Shown here in pieces: positions 1 through 13,900 of a stretch of DNA of 64,000 bases. Source of the stretch: Chinchilla lanigera (lineage: Eukaryota; Chordata; Mammalia; Rodentia; Chinchillidae); the NCBI RefSeq assembly GCF_000276665.1, contig NW_004955464.1, forward strand, positions 11,663,532 to 11,727,531, written 5' to 3'. Numbering within the stretch: position 1 is the first letter of the stretch; every line of letters starts with the position of its first letter. The notes under the pieces are model-generated. The model saw only the letters and a list, made by a program, of their open reading frames with translations, was not told the origin of the DNA and ran no database searches. A program made the position numbers and the translations under genes.

Positions 1-809
1 TGAAGAGTTCAGTTGGGAAGAGCTGAAGATCAGAGGTAAAAAGGGAGCTTCGGAGAGAATTTTTCAGGGTAGGAGGGCAGTCCTCTTATGAAAGGAAATC
101 AAAAATCTAGTACTGTAAATTCTCTGCCTTGTGTCTTATCTCTAATTTCACCGCCTTAATTTACCTGGACCACCGCCATCATCCACTAGTGTCTCTCACT
201 TCCAATCTTGGACCCTCTACCCCAGTCCATCTCACTGCTTCTGTGGTGATTCTTCTCGCTTTTTGAAGCAATGATGACATACATGAATGAGTACTTTTTC
301 TTTCTTTCAACCGAACTTAGATATCCTCAAGTTATTTGTCATTTTTTAAATCTTTGCTTGGCCTACCACTCCGGCCCTTTCTTTTTGGTCCGTTTTACAC
401 ACAAACACCTCCACCAGCTACCATTCATTCTTACTCATGAACAAAAAATGATTTTGCTCTCCTCTACTAGATCGTTCCCACTAACATTTACACATACTGT
501 TATCTCTTGAAGAGTGAGCTTTCCAAGTCACAGTTGACCTCTGGGTAACACCCAAATTCCTCAGTGTTCCACACAAGGGTCTCACACCTTAGATGCTTCC
601 AGCCTTACCTCTTAGCAAAATTTCCTTTGAGTACGATGTGCAAACCAAAACCAGATGGAGGGGATGGGTAGGGTGTTCTGGACAAGGGGAACGGCAACAT
701 AGTCAAAAGTTAGCAACATGAAACCACCAGACATTGGGGGATGTTTGGACAAATTTTCATCATGATATCTGTAGTGCTCTCATGAACTTATTAACATGGC
801 TGTCTTGCT

Positions 810-900
810 CGTACTAGATAAATTCCTTGAGGTGGAGACTCTGCCTTATTTATTTCTATATCCCCAGAGCTCATCAAGAGCTCTGCTGGCCACAGTACCT
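810..900 (+). repeat. L2-like 3' fragment
   Basis: Resembles the L2 3' end (attccttgaggtggagactc ... tatttctatatccccagagc). A related, more diverged stretch occurs near 2640-2720. Confidence 0.45.
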
Positions 901-1204
901 CTCACCTCTATGTAGTTACCATAGTAGGCTCAGATATGTTTGTAGCCACAGCAAAACTGACCCAGTCCTTCTAGATCAGCCCATTTACATGACAGTGAAA
1001 AACATGGCATTTGACGTTACCTCCAGAAAGGAATGTTATGGAAGGGGGGGCTCCCTAAAATGCCTAATTGAGAGGGTCCACCAAACTCCCTGATGACACT
1101 ATGGCTCCCACAGCCAAGAAACTAGAGCCTGTAGATGATGTCATCACCAAAGCATACAAAGCCAAACATCCCACTGTTAGCTACAAACCCCAAAGAATTC
1201 TCTG

Positions 1205-1316
1205 TTTTTGAAACAGGATCTCACTATATAACAAGCTGGCCTCAAATTTGCAATGATCATCTTAACCTCAGCCTCCCAAGTGCTGAGATTACAGGCATGT
1301 GTGGCCATGCCTGGCC
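1205..1316 (-). mobile_element. B1-like SINE
   Basis: Reverse-oriented 7SL-derived element with the gaaacaggatctcactata box, cctcccaagtgctgagatta and the terminal ggccatgcctggcc. Confidence 0.8.
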
Positions 1317-1880
1317 TGAAGAATTTTTAACAAGGATGACAGCCTCAAGTTTGAAGTTTGAAAGTTTATTTTAATACAAAAGACAAGTTCTTGTTTCATC
1401 TGCAGTTTTTCAGAGGATAGATCAGGGAAACACTCAGGTGCTAAATTTTCTGCAAAACAGATGGCTTCAAGCCTATGATAAACTAAAGAGTATATTCAAG
1501 TAAAAGCTTGACACCTAGTAGGGACACTGTAGGATTCCTGCCTGTGAAGGTAACTCAGCAAAATGAATTCACAGTATCCTTTCCATCCTGAGGATTCTAA
1601 TTATCCAGTCTATAAGTACCTGAAGGACCAAGGTCCTGTGTTGCACTTCAGTATATCTTGCAGGAGAAAAAATTTGACACTGGCCCCTTGAGGATTAACA
1701 ACAGTTGAAGAACTAAATTCTGCCCCCCTTTCTTGTGCCCAGTCCTTACTAACTGAAGGCAAATCCTTCAGCCTCTTTTCATGCCTGTGTCCTTTCTCTG
1801 TAGCAGTAGAACATAATGCTTTATTATTTCAAAATCTAAAAAGGCCCAGGTGGTTTACCTTTTGATTTATCTTTGTTCAG

Positions 1881-1989
1881 GTCCGACCCAGCTGCTTTTG
1901 AGTCACGCCTAGAAAAGCGCAGTGAGTTTCAGAAGCAACCAGTGGGGTATTCTAGGCAAGGTGATTTCATCAAATGTGTGGAGCAAAAG
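1881..1989 (+). CDS. ATPAF1: ATPAF1 exon 2
   Basis: The acceptor follows ctttgttcag and the donor is gtaagatc. The exon is 109 nt: one base finishing an Arg codon, then 36 codons from SDPAAFESR to DFIKCVEQK. It enters in phase 2 and leaves in phase 0. Confidence 0.95.
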
Positions 1990-4900
1990 GTAAGATCTGC
2001 CCCTTTTTGTGTTACTGGCTTACCAACACTGCTCCCCCACTTCTTCCAGTTCTATCCTTAATGTGGCCTCCATGATGGATCAACTTCTGATCTGGGCATA
2101 GCTTCTCCCTGTTGTATTCAGTCTCCAGCCATAAATGTGTATCCTGTTTTTTCTAGGCAAAGTACTATGGTCATGGTGGAGACTGAGAGGGAAGAAAAGT
2201 GTAGTTAGTCCTACTAGGCTTGCAATCTACAAGTCAGACGAGGCATATATGATAGCAGACTATAGGAGTCAGGAAAAATTTCTCAGGGGAGATTGAACCT
2301 GACCTATACTATGAAGAGTCTGAGGGATTTAAAGCAGAAACGAGAGAGTAGGGCTTTGATGTAGAACAGAGATCATCAAACTTTTTATAAAAGAACCAGG
2401 TAGTAAATATCTTGAGCTTTGTACGCCATATGATCTCTGTTATAATTACTCAGCTCTGTTGTTATAGTACAAAAGCAGGCATAGACAATAAATGAACAGG
2501 TGTGGTTATGTTATAATAAACTTCAGTTACAAAAACAGTTGGCAGGCTAGACTTAGTCTGCTAACAACCAACCACTGCCCTCTCGTGCTGCACTCCTACT
2601 GTGTGATAAGGAATTAGCTTAAACAGAGGAAAAGCTTTAAAAGTAAAGGGAGTTCCTGGAGAGACTGAGGTACTTTGCCCAATTTCTATATCTCCAGAGC
2701 CTACCAAGAGCTCCACTATCCAGAATGCCCATGGCATATTCATTTGAATAAAAGCCCAGATGAGTAGAGGCAGGATAACTGACCTGCTAAGAGGATGCAC
2801 TGTGCAGGCAGATGCCAGGAACTGAATCTTAGGTCTTCTATTTACTTACTAGCTCTTCTATTTACTAGCAAATTGTATAACTTCTCCACATCTCAGTGTG
2901 CTTCTCTTTGAAACAGGAATAATAACAGTACCTATCTCATAGAGTTGTATAGGACAGTAAATAGAATCATGCATCACTTTTTAGGGTAGTTCTAACACAT
3001 AATAAATACTTAATACATATTAGCCATTGTTATCCTTAAACAGGAATCAAAGCTGGAGGAAAGCATGTGGAAAAATTATTGCAGCGTTATTCACATTGTT
3101 TGATCAAGCCCTGTAGTAAGAAATACATTTTATGTTGCAATTTAGTACATATGGTATGATTATAAGAAAATTTTTATGAAACAATAGGGCCTTGCACCTG
3201 CCAGGCAGGCACTGTGCGGCTGAGCTACATCCTTGGCCCTGCAGTAGCTACTTTTGTGACAAGTAATACATTCCTTTTCGTCTTTTAAAAATCTCTGCTG
3301 GCAGTCCATTAAATTGATCTTATAATCAAAGATTTGAAAAATGCTAATCTAGAGTGGTGCACAAAACAAATTGGAGTGGGAAAGACTGGAACCAGGGAAA
3401 ATATGTAGTACTCCAGCTCTGGGCATTAGAGAACCTAAAATAAGGTGGTTCCAGAGGAAAATTGGGATTGTAAAAATCAGAGATGTTTGTTTTACTTGGA
3501 AAATAACTTTTTTGCCTTAGGTGTCTTAAAGTTTAAGAGCCTATACACAGTCTTAATAACTAGTTGAGTCAATTAGAACAAGATTAATAGTCAGTGGGCC
3601 AGTATCATAAAGTCGGGGAACAAATTCAGCTTCCTATGGTAAACCAACTACTCCCTACCACAAATATTTTAACAGTTGTAATTTTCTATAATACACATTT
3701 ATAGGAGCAAAGTTACAGTTGATAGGTCTTGGAAATATTTCTGTATTATAAACTTGCAATTTTATGCAGAAAAGTCTTTATCCCTTTTTAAGCAAATTTA
3801 AAAACTCGGGTTTATAATGATAAGATGTAGAGTAAGTAATTTAAATTATGGCAACTCTTAGGTAAATATTCACTTGCTATCTTCCTTATCTAGCTAGGCA
3901 GAGGATGGGTAACAGCTAACACGTACTTCTAATTCTCAGAGCCTTCTCTTCAAGTCATCAGTTCCCTACCACATGGGACTTGATAGCCTCTTTTTATAAT
4001 AAATGGTATTTAATTCTCTCTCTCCTGCCTGAAATAAAATTATATAGTTAGGTGGATTATATAACCCAACTATAACATAATTAGGTGAGAAACACATAAT
4101 TTTGGTGAGAAAATCAGTATAGTGCTCTAGCCATAATTAAAGCATTTTTAAATAAAATATACATTGTAGCATCTAAGTTCTTGGATGTTTCATTTATTTG
4201 TGAAATAACCATGAGCACATAAGCAGCAAATGCTAACTGGTATAGGAATGTTGTATTAGTAATTATAAAAACCCCCAAAAGCACGAGAAGTATGCTTATC
4301 ACTGTCCTGAGGTGCCACATTGTACAGTCTTCTCTCAGGTTGTATAGTGATTATATTTCTGGGAAAGTCAATGTCTATTAAAGCTGTACTTTTTTTTAAA
4401 TTAGGTTATAGGCCGGGTAATTACAAAATGGTTTCACCTACAAGGATGCCCGGCTAGACATTCAGAGGTTGTCTTTATGTAGACTCATCTGTAAAGTTGC
4501 AGCACATTTGGCGCTCCTACCCTCCAATAAACACCGATATCACCAGTCAGTTATTGTGACAAAAGAATATTGTCCCCGCAGATTTCCAGAGTACAGGAGA
4601 CAAAGTAAAGCAGTCATTTAAATTTTTTAGTTAGTGTTTTGAGACCTTTGGCATGTAGTTTAAACTGTTTTAATTAGTTATCTTATTTCATCAGTTTTAA
4701 GGCCCACGGGGTTTTTTTTCCATACTTTTAGTATCTTCAAAATTGTCTCAGAAGTGATATGATAGCCAAGTATTATGTTACTGCTAATTGGCACATTATT
4801 TTCTCATACATAAAATAATAGTGAATCTTAAGGTTAATGATATCTTAGATTTGGTAAACTATAATAGGCCTACACTTTGGGTTTTTTTAAGTGAAAATGG

Positions 4901-7900
4901 AAACAAATTATGTATTTGAAGAACAGTGCAGGAAAAGAATACAAGAGGAGGTTTGGTGATTGAAATGTGAAAGTAGCTGTTCAAATGAAGGATTTGTTTT
5001 GTTTTCATTGTACATGTAAGGATGAATCGTGTGAAGATGAAATCATGTCTCTCCTTTTTAGATGGCTTGAATATGAAGGAATAGCTATCCTAGAATGCTA
5101 TAATAATAAATAATAAAAAACAATGTATAGGGGTATAATAAAAAACATCCTGTCCAACAAGGTTTCCTGCACCAGGCTTTTATCGACCTTGTGAGTACAA
5201 GTTCTATGGGCATCATTATGAATAATTTGGATTCATTAAATCACATAGTGACAGAACGTGTTTTTAACATAAGTAGGTATCCAACATGTAGACTACTCCT
5301 TTATCTCTGAAAACATACTTGTTTTTTTCCCCTCCCTCGTAGCTGGGATTATAGACCTGAACCACTGCAACAGGCTTAAAAGCTTGGTATGGAGTTTAGA
5401 GATTGAATGGAAGACTCAGAATTATCAGCCCTGTATCAGCCATTCCTACTGTCAGAAACCATCAAAGTAAGATTCTAGGCTGTGGCTTCTATCAGAGATA
5501 GTAAGCAAGAGAGAAAATAGTTACTTTCAGTTGTTCTTGGCCTTTTTTGAGATAGTGTTTAATTTGATGGAGGAACTATTAAGACTTAAGTCCACTCGGG
5601 ACTCTGCCCTCAGAAGTGTTGTCAGAGGTACAAAGCAGTCTTAGAAAACATGTCTTTCAGTTTCTCACTCTTCTTCGTCTCTTTGTTGAATAGGTCAGTG
5701 TGCTGAGCACAGGCAACCTACATAGATCTAATTCTGGAAAGAGATATCTCATATTCACAGTGGCAGGTATAGGATGCACTCCCCAGTACTACCAAATGAT
5801 AGTACTGACCAAAAGAAAAATTCTTCTCATCGCTGCATTTCAGAATCTTAGAGGAGCATTGCTGCATAAACAATAACTTTTCAAATGTGTTATAAAGAGT
5901 GGAGAGGGGAGGTTGACTCAAAAGAGAGTCATTGAGTGTCAAATTACTTAGTAAGATTGGGTACTGCAGCTAGCTTGGTTTTGTACTGCAGCTAGCTTGG
6001 TTTTCTTTTTCTTATAAGTATAGATTAATCCCCTCTCTCGTCATGTATTTCAGACAGATGCCTTGGAGAAACAGCCTATGAGCAAAGGATTCACTAAGGA
6101 CAAGGTAAGTCTCTAAATATTGAGATCTAAATCTGAAGTCATGTGGGACATCTATGGCAGCGCGCTGCAAACCTGAATGTATTTACTGTGATTTGGTGGT
6201 TTTGTATAAGGTCATTTTCTAACTATAGAGATGAGAGATGAATTTTTGTGTTCTGAACATGACTGTAACTTAAGTATGGGTCCTGGTAATGCTGGAAGAA
6301 ATTTGAAGGAAATGTAGTGAAATTTCTCCTTTCTCTAGGGAGTAGTTTAAAAAATCAAATGAAAATATATTTAGTGTGTCACTTAATTTACAAATAATGA
6401 GCTTCCTCTGGTAGAATAGCAGTTAAATTAAAAATAACAACCAAGCTTTCTCTTTTACCAGCTGCAAAGAGCTGCAGCACTTGCCAGTGAGGTTGAAACA
6501 ACTGGGAAGTACATGGTTACCTACCAGATTCTTCCTAGGAGTAGAAGTGTGAAAGCCTGTGTGGGCCTGTGGGCTCATTGTCCCTGAGCATGCAGTTTTC
6601 TTATGCTTGTAGTGTACTTAATTAAAGATCTGCTTCACCATCCTTAGATATGTTTTCCACAAGGCTTAGAGACAAGATTAAGATGCAGGATTTTTGTTGT
6701 TGTTTCTTAGTTGTAGATGTTAATTGCTTTTTGTTTTCCCTTTCAAGACTCTCAGTTCAATCTTTAACATTGAGATGGTGAAAGACAAAACTGCAGAAGA
6801 AATAAAACAGGTAATGATGAAAATGTGTTGGCATAGTCCATGAAAATGTGTTCTGTGGACCAAATCTGAGTAGAAAGGACCATACCTTTTTTGACACCTC
6901 TTTCTAGCAGAAATGAAAAATAGTAATAAAGGACAAAACTGATGAATTACATGAATTACAGTGGCATAAAAAAACTTGTTTTTGTTGGTCTTGCTCTTAT
7001 ATCTCATCAAGATATATTTCCCTTTCTTTTCATTCCACTTGTCACATCTTACTTAAAATCATTAGTACTCTTTACCTTTCCAAGTAGGTTTCCCTACTCC
7101 CATTCCTCTCACTTTACCTATCATATCCTCACCAACTAAGTCCCCTTAAAGTTACTCTTGCCTAGTGGAGGGACAAACACAAAACAACTAAGGTCAGCAC
7201 AAGGTTCTAACTTCTGTTAATACAGCCTTATGCAGTCCTGGGGACATCTCAGTCTGTACCTTTGAGAGAGTGCTGGAACATGGACATCAAGCATGTCATT
7301 TAGGAGGCCTGAACAAGGAAGTAACATTTAGACCTGTAATTTTAGATACAGATTTGTGTTCTTGGAATAATTATTAAGTAATACAGACCAACTGAGTTAG
7401 GAAATATCTCCCAGTTCATAAATTTCAGTGTTGATTCATAAACTATCTGCTAATATCATAAATTAAGTCAAAATACTATAATTGAAATATACTGTCCTTC
7501 AGATGAGAAGACAGTGTTTTGACATGCTTTTTTTAAAGGGCAAAGCAAAATTAGAGTCCATTAATAGAGTGGTTTCCCTAGACTCTAAGAGGTAACAGAC
7601 CTTTTGCACTATGTGTTGATTAGACAGATCACACATTGATTAGTATTGTCAGCTGGGTCCACACATTGTAGTGGGAATGTTGACAATACTGAGCAACCCT
7701 AAAAGAGAATGGCTAGCTCACTCAGATGTCATCTTGGTTATGGTGCCTTTCCTAACTTCTAGGTCTTTGCTAATGATGTCACCCTCTGCTTAGAATGTGT
7801 CTCTTTTTTCATCTTGTTCTACCTATTCATCTTCCTGCCTATTTACTCTACTCACTTCTAATCATTCTTCAGAATATATCCAAGTGCCCCTTCTTCTAGC

Positions 7901-10900
7901 ATACTTCCTAACCTGGGTTAAGTGCCTCTTTTAATAGCTCTGTGTTAACAACTATGGAGGAGACAAATATAGTTCTTATTAAATCACAATGGTCTATCAT
8001 CCAGTCAGCATTTCTGAGTACTTTTTGATTTGCAGGAAATTGGTGACAATACAGGCAGATATTCTGCCTACAGGAGATTTGCAAGTTAGTAAGGGAGAGG
8101 GATCCACATGTAAATAGCATTATTATGAGGTAGCATATCCTAGGCATCTTTAGAAAGGTATAAAGTACAAAAGCAGCCAGGCATGCCTGTAATCCCAGCA
8201 CTTGGAAGGCTGAGGCTAAAGGATTAGCATGAGTTCGAGGCCAGCCTGGACTACATGGTGAGACCCTGTCTCAAAAAACTTTAAAAAAAAAGTGCAAAAG
8301 GAATTCAGAGGAAAATTTCAGACTGAAATGGTCAAAGGAGACTACATGGAAGAAGAGGTATATAGGCTTGGCTTTGGGTGCCAGGAAATCTCTGTAGAGT
8401 CAGAGGTGGGGAAAAGAGGGCTTTCCAGTCAGAGCCAATAGCATGAAAAGACATGGAAGTCAATAAAATAATAGTAAAAATATGAACACAAAGTATATAT
8501 ATGATATGCTAAGGGACGAAAAGCAAAGGACACAATATTGCATATGCCCTGTGTCTATGTATGTGTACTATAAAAGAAAAAACATTCCTAAGAAATGCTA
8601 GAAAAAGATATATCACAATAACAAAAATGAGTCCTCTAGAGTGGTAGAACTATGAACATTTTTTCCTTTTCCCTAGTTTCTGATTTTGTAACTTTATTCC
8701 CTTCCTTTTGGTATTTATATCATGAAAGTTAACTGTGCCCTCCCTGTTTTTATGGCCAGATAGAAGTAGGACTTCTGACTGATAGAGTTTGCTGAGTCTG
8801 ACGGTGCTATCTATCTCTTCCTCATATGGAAAACTGTCTAGAAGTGGGGTCTCAAGCTGCCTATAAGAGGACAACACTAGCTAATAAAGCTAACATTATT
8901 TTTAGTGTTTACTCCATGCTAAGCACAGAGTTATAGTATATTAATTGAACTAGTCTTTACTACAATCCTGTGGGGTTGATATTATGGTTATTTTATTGAT
9001 ATTACTTAGGAAGTTTCAGTGACAAGCCCAACGTGGCATAACTTATAAATAATTGTAGCTGGGATTTACATCCAGCTCCTCTTGACCTCCCCAAATGACT
9101 GATGTCCTGGTTCTCTGAGAAGGCCCGTAGTTGGCTAGGGTGGTGTGAGTCTGGGGAGGGAAGAAAGACGATAGGAAAAGAGAGGTGGTCTATTACACAC
9201 AAGGCACGTTTTGAGAGGAATGATTTCAAAGGTCATAGAATCAGTTTCTCTGACAGACTTACTAAGTCATTGTTATTAAGAATTACAGTTTAATCATCTA
9301 TAAGAATTATGATATTAAATCTTTTTTATAATCATGTACTAGTTACAAAAGCATTACAATGGGTTTTTCCTCCTCATTATCAAATAGCATATTACTCTTA
9401 GCAGTGAAAGCTGTCACCATTTCTTACCACAGGTTGAAAAGATCACCCAGATGTCACAGGCACCCTCTTTTTTTTATACAGATTTGGCAGCAGTATTTTG
9501 CAGCAAAAGATACAGTCTACGCAGTCATTCCTGTAAGTAGTTTGGAGGGGAAATGAAGTGTTACAGCATGAAGGTCAGTACAGTAACCTCAGCGGCAGTT
9601 GCCTTTACTTTTCCTGTGTTTATGGCCTCTTGAGAACTTGGATTTTACAGCTCTGAGGGTTTTTATTATGCCCTAAGTACCAAAGATTGGAAGCTCCATA
9701 TGCTATATTTATGGCTTTTGTTTTCCCTCTTTCTGTTTTAGAAATGTCTTTGAGTCAAGTCTCTTGACAAGAGAGCATGTTATAAGTTTGTGTTACTCAG
9801 TGATTTCTAGATGTCTTTTATTTCTTTTTGGTATTTTCAACCAAGCTTATGGAATTTAAGACAGGGCCTCTAACATAGCTTTCTTCCCTTCTTGTCTGTA
9901 AGTGACAGATAGCCATGGTGACTTAGAGCCTTCTCCTAGTCTTTCTTTCTGGGAAGTGACATTGTCTTGGTTTTTCCCTTCTTTAAATTGCTGTGTTGGA
10001 GATGGTCTCTTAACCATTAAGGTCTGAGCCGGGAATGCTGCTTTCTGGTTTACTGATTTTCTGCTAATATAGGAAAACTTTTTTTTTTTTTTTTGAGACA
10101 GGGTCTCCCTATGTAGTTCAGGCTGACCTAGACTCACTAAGTAGCCTAAGCTGGGCTCAAACTTTCGGCAGTCCTCCTGCCTCAACCTTCCAAGTGCTGG
10201 GATTACAGGGGTGCACCACCACACCTGGCTTGAGGAAAACTTTTGAAATACTGGGTTATTGGCTAGTTCCTCACTTGTCTAAGCCAATCGTTTTGATTGT
10301 TATGTGTGTCACTTTTTTTGACCTCTTATACATATACACCCTTACCTTTCATGAGTTCAAGAGTTAGAGCAGTCTAACTGTGATAAAATCAGCATGGTAC
10401 TGGCAAAAAAACAGACCTGAGGATCAGTGGAACAGATTGGAAGATGCAGACATAACTATAAACACTCTCAGTCACATTACCTTTGACAAAGGGGTCAAAC
10501 ATGTTCACTGGAACAAAGATAGCCTCTTTAATAAATGGTGCTGGAATAACTGGCTTTCTACATGCCAAAAACTAAAACTAGACCCACGTCTATCACCATG
10601 CACTAAACTAAAGTCAAAATGGATTAAAGATCTAAATATTAAAACAGAAACACTAAATCTACTGGAAGAGAAAGTAGGTAGAAATCTTGAAGACATAGGG
10701 GTAGGCAGAGAGTTCATGATCAAAAACCAAATTGCATGGGAAATACTCCAAAGAATCAACAGCTGAGATCTCATCAGCTTTGGCACATCAAAAGAAATCA
10801 CCAACAGAGTGAAAAGAAAACCCACAAATTGGGAAAAAATTTAGCCAGTTGTCCCTCAGACAAAAGATTTCTATCTAGAACATAAAAAGAATTTTAAAAA

Positions 10901-13900
10901 ATCAGGCACCAAAAATTCAAAGACCCCATCCAAAAATAGGCATCTGAGCTGAATATACACTTCCCAAATGAAGAAATACAAATGGCGAATAAATAAATAC
11001 ATGAAACAATGTTCAACATCATTGGTCATTCAAGCAATGCTAAAACAACACTGAGATTCCATCTCATCCCAGAAAGAATGGCTATCATCAAAAAATGAAC
11101 CAATAACAAATGCTGGTGGGGCTGTGTGGAAAAAGGAACCCTTCTCCACTGCTGGTGGGAGTGTAGACTGGTGCAACCACTGTTGAAATCAGTGTGACAA
11201 TTCCTCAAAAAACTAGTATTAGAGGTTCCATTCAACCCAGCTATTCCTCTCCTGGATATTTTTCCAGAAGAACTGAAAACAACACAGCGATATATGTGCA
11301 CCCATGTTTATAGCAGCACAATTTGTAATAGCTAAATCTTGGAAACAACCCAAATGACCATCAGCCAAGGGGTGGATAAAGAAGATGTGGTACTTTTTTA
11401 CAGTGGAGTACTACTCAGCTGTAAAGAAAGATAAATTTGAGGCTTTTATAGGTAAATGGATATCACTAGAGACCATACTCATAAGTGAAATAAACCAGAC
11501 ACGCATGTGTAAACATCGTATTGTCTCCCTAGTATAAGAAACTGAAAGAGTAAATAAGATCCAAAAGGTACAATAGATATGGTGAAAGGGAAAGAAACTG
11601 TTCAAAAGGAAGGAACAGCTGGGATGGGAAAAAAGAGAAAAGAAGAAAGGAGACAAAAGATATGTATATATACACAAAATAGCTAAGGTAATTATACTAC
11701 TAATTTCTGTTAGTTCATTAAAAGGGACAGTTAGCACTTACATTGTTTGATCAGTTTTGCATGCCTGTATCTGGTAATCTTAGCAGCTACTTTGAAGATA
11801 ATAATATACAATATAATAGCCATTGCTAATTTCCTATCTTATTTTGAAATTCTGTATCGTTTTTATTATTTTTTTCTCTGTTTAAAATTTTAAAAAATCT
11901 TAAAAACCAGAGCAGTGTGTATTTTCATCATATTTTAGCTCTTTTACACCAACTCATTTGAACAGACCTCAGCTCTCCTTTGAATTGAGTTAGTGAGTTC
12001 CCTGGAGTGTTTATAGCATTTGACCACCTAATCTTCACATATAATTCTAAGAGCGAACACCAAAACATACATCTGGCTTTTTCTGTCTCTCTGTCATAAG
12101 AGCAATTTAAATAGAAGAGGATTGGTTGGTTGTAGTGTAATTCTAGAATTTAGTCTTTATGAACTTAATTGTGATTGTGATCTCTTGTATTTTCCTGTTT
12201 ATGAATTAATTTTACTCTTTTCCAACTCACAGAAGGAGAAGTTTGATTTGATCTGGAACCGGGCTCAGTCCTGTCCAACAGTAAGTTCCTGGTGACTGTG
12301 TAGAGACTGTTTGTCAGTGCTGCCAAGCAAGGGTGCTTTCCAGCTCACCTCCTGTAGTCCATGCTGTCTTACATGTTCATTTAACAAAGAGGCTTACGTT
12401 TTAATGTACTAATAAATGATATTTTCAACCTGTAAGATCATATGGGTTTGACCTCATGACCTTTGCCTTTTTGGGTCTCTACCACATTTTTAGCCTTACT
12501 GAATGTGGGCCTTCACCCATCAGTGTAGGTACATATTAGAAGACATCTGAGACCTTAATCTTTACAACCTCCTCTAAGTTCTGTTCTATTGACAGTTTTC
12601 CTTGCTGTTTTGGCTATGCTGTCTTGCCATTATGTGCCTAAAAACAATTCTGAGGTTGTTATTGCTTGAGTAAAGAGCTGACGGAAGGCCCCAAGAAAAG
12701 GGAATGGATAGCTGACTTGACAACTGAGTTGGTATTGACCATGATTTCTAGTTTTTTCAAAAAAATTTTCCAAACACTGCTGACAGAAAATAAAAAATAC
12801 CTAAGTAAATGGGAGGTATACATTGTTCATGAATTAGATGACTTAATATTGTTAAGATGTCAGTTTTCCCCAAATTGATCTCTAGGTTAAATACAATCCC
12901 AATCAAAATCCCAATAGGCTTTTGATTTGCATGAATGAAATCATTGTATTATCGTAGTAAAGACAGGCACATAGATCAGTGGAAGGGTATAGTCTAGGAA
13001 CAGACCGACTTAGCTGTGGTTAGTTGTCTTCAACTAAGGTGCCAGCATCATTAAATAAGGAAAAGATGATCTGTACAGTAAATTGTGCTAAAACAAATAT
13101 AAAAACATGTGCATACAAATTAACCTCTACCCTTAACCTTACACTCTATACAAAATTTAACTCAAAGTAGATCAAAGACATAAATGGAACTAATAGAAAG
13201 AAATAAAAGAGGTAATCTTATTGAAGATCAGTTTGACAAAGATTTCTTAAGTATGTCACAAGAAGCACAAACTATAAAAAAAATTATTAACTTAGATTTC
13301 ATTAAAAGTAAAACGTTTTATTTGTACACTCATGTTCCTTGCAACATAAGTCCCAATGGCCAAAATGTGGAAGTAACCCATTATATTTAAAATTCCTATA
13401 ACCCAATAATTCAAAAAAACAGACAATGCAATTTCAAAATGAAGAATTTTGACTAGATAGTTCACCAAAGCCAAGCACAGTGGTATATACTTATATACTT
13501 ATAATCCCAGGACTGCAACAGGACTTTGAGTTTGAAGCCAGCCTGCGCAACATAATAAGACAATATTTAAAAAAAAAAAAAAGAAAAAGAGGGATAGTTC
13601 TCCAAAGGAGTGAAATGACACCTAAACACTTGAACTCATTCGTCATAATGAGAAGGCAAATATATGTGTGCATTAAAAGTATTAAACATGGAAAGAAATG
13701 AGAGATACGAAATCAGGATAGATGTTAACCTCTAATGGGGTTAGAGTGGGGTACAGAGAGATCTTCAAATTGACCTCTAATGATTTCCTTTTTAGGTGGG
13801 TGCATGAGTGTTTATTATATATTAATTTCATAATTATTTTTAAAACCAAGCATTGAAAAAATGAAGTGAGAAGTACAGGTGGTTGGACATAGAGCACATG

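Larger units (their letters stand above)
1..1880 (+). other. ATPAF1 intron 1 (3' part)
   Basis: No coding exon or CpG island is seen, so ATPAF1 exon 1 is outside the window. Contents are an L2-like stretch near 810-900 and a minus-strand B1-like SINE at 1205-1316; the rest is unremarkable unique sequence. Confidence 0.7.
1990..6053 (+). other. ATPAF1 intron 2
   Basis: A 4-kb intron containing a hAT-type DNA transposon relic, a MIR, an ID fragment, a short B1 fragment at about 5325-5378, and a 22-bp tandem duplication near its 3' end. From 3240 to 5300 it is AT-rich with nothing I recognise. Confidence 0.75.
6811..9481 (+). other. ATPAF1 intron 4
   Basis: Holds an L2 fragment (about 7735-7905), a B1-like SINE (8174-8291) and a MIR-like stretch (about 8890-9075). 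The remainder is unassigned unique sequence. Confidence 0.75.
9533..12232 (+). other. ATPAF1 intron 5
   Basis: Mostly occupied by a minus-strand SINE (10079-10232) and a sense-oriented L1 3' end (10376-11745). The last 450 bp before exon 6 are unique. Confidence 0.75.

Noticed and set aside
5325..5378. Possible Alu-like primate element
   Set aside because: The short match fits the B1-like SINEs elsewhere in the window. No dimeric Alu structure is present anywhere.
9856..10224. 122-codon minus-strand open frame
   Set aside because: It starts with a SINE-derived peptide ([23 protein letters not shown]) and continues into intron sequence.
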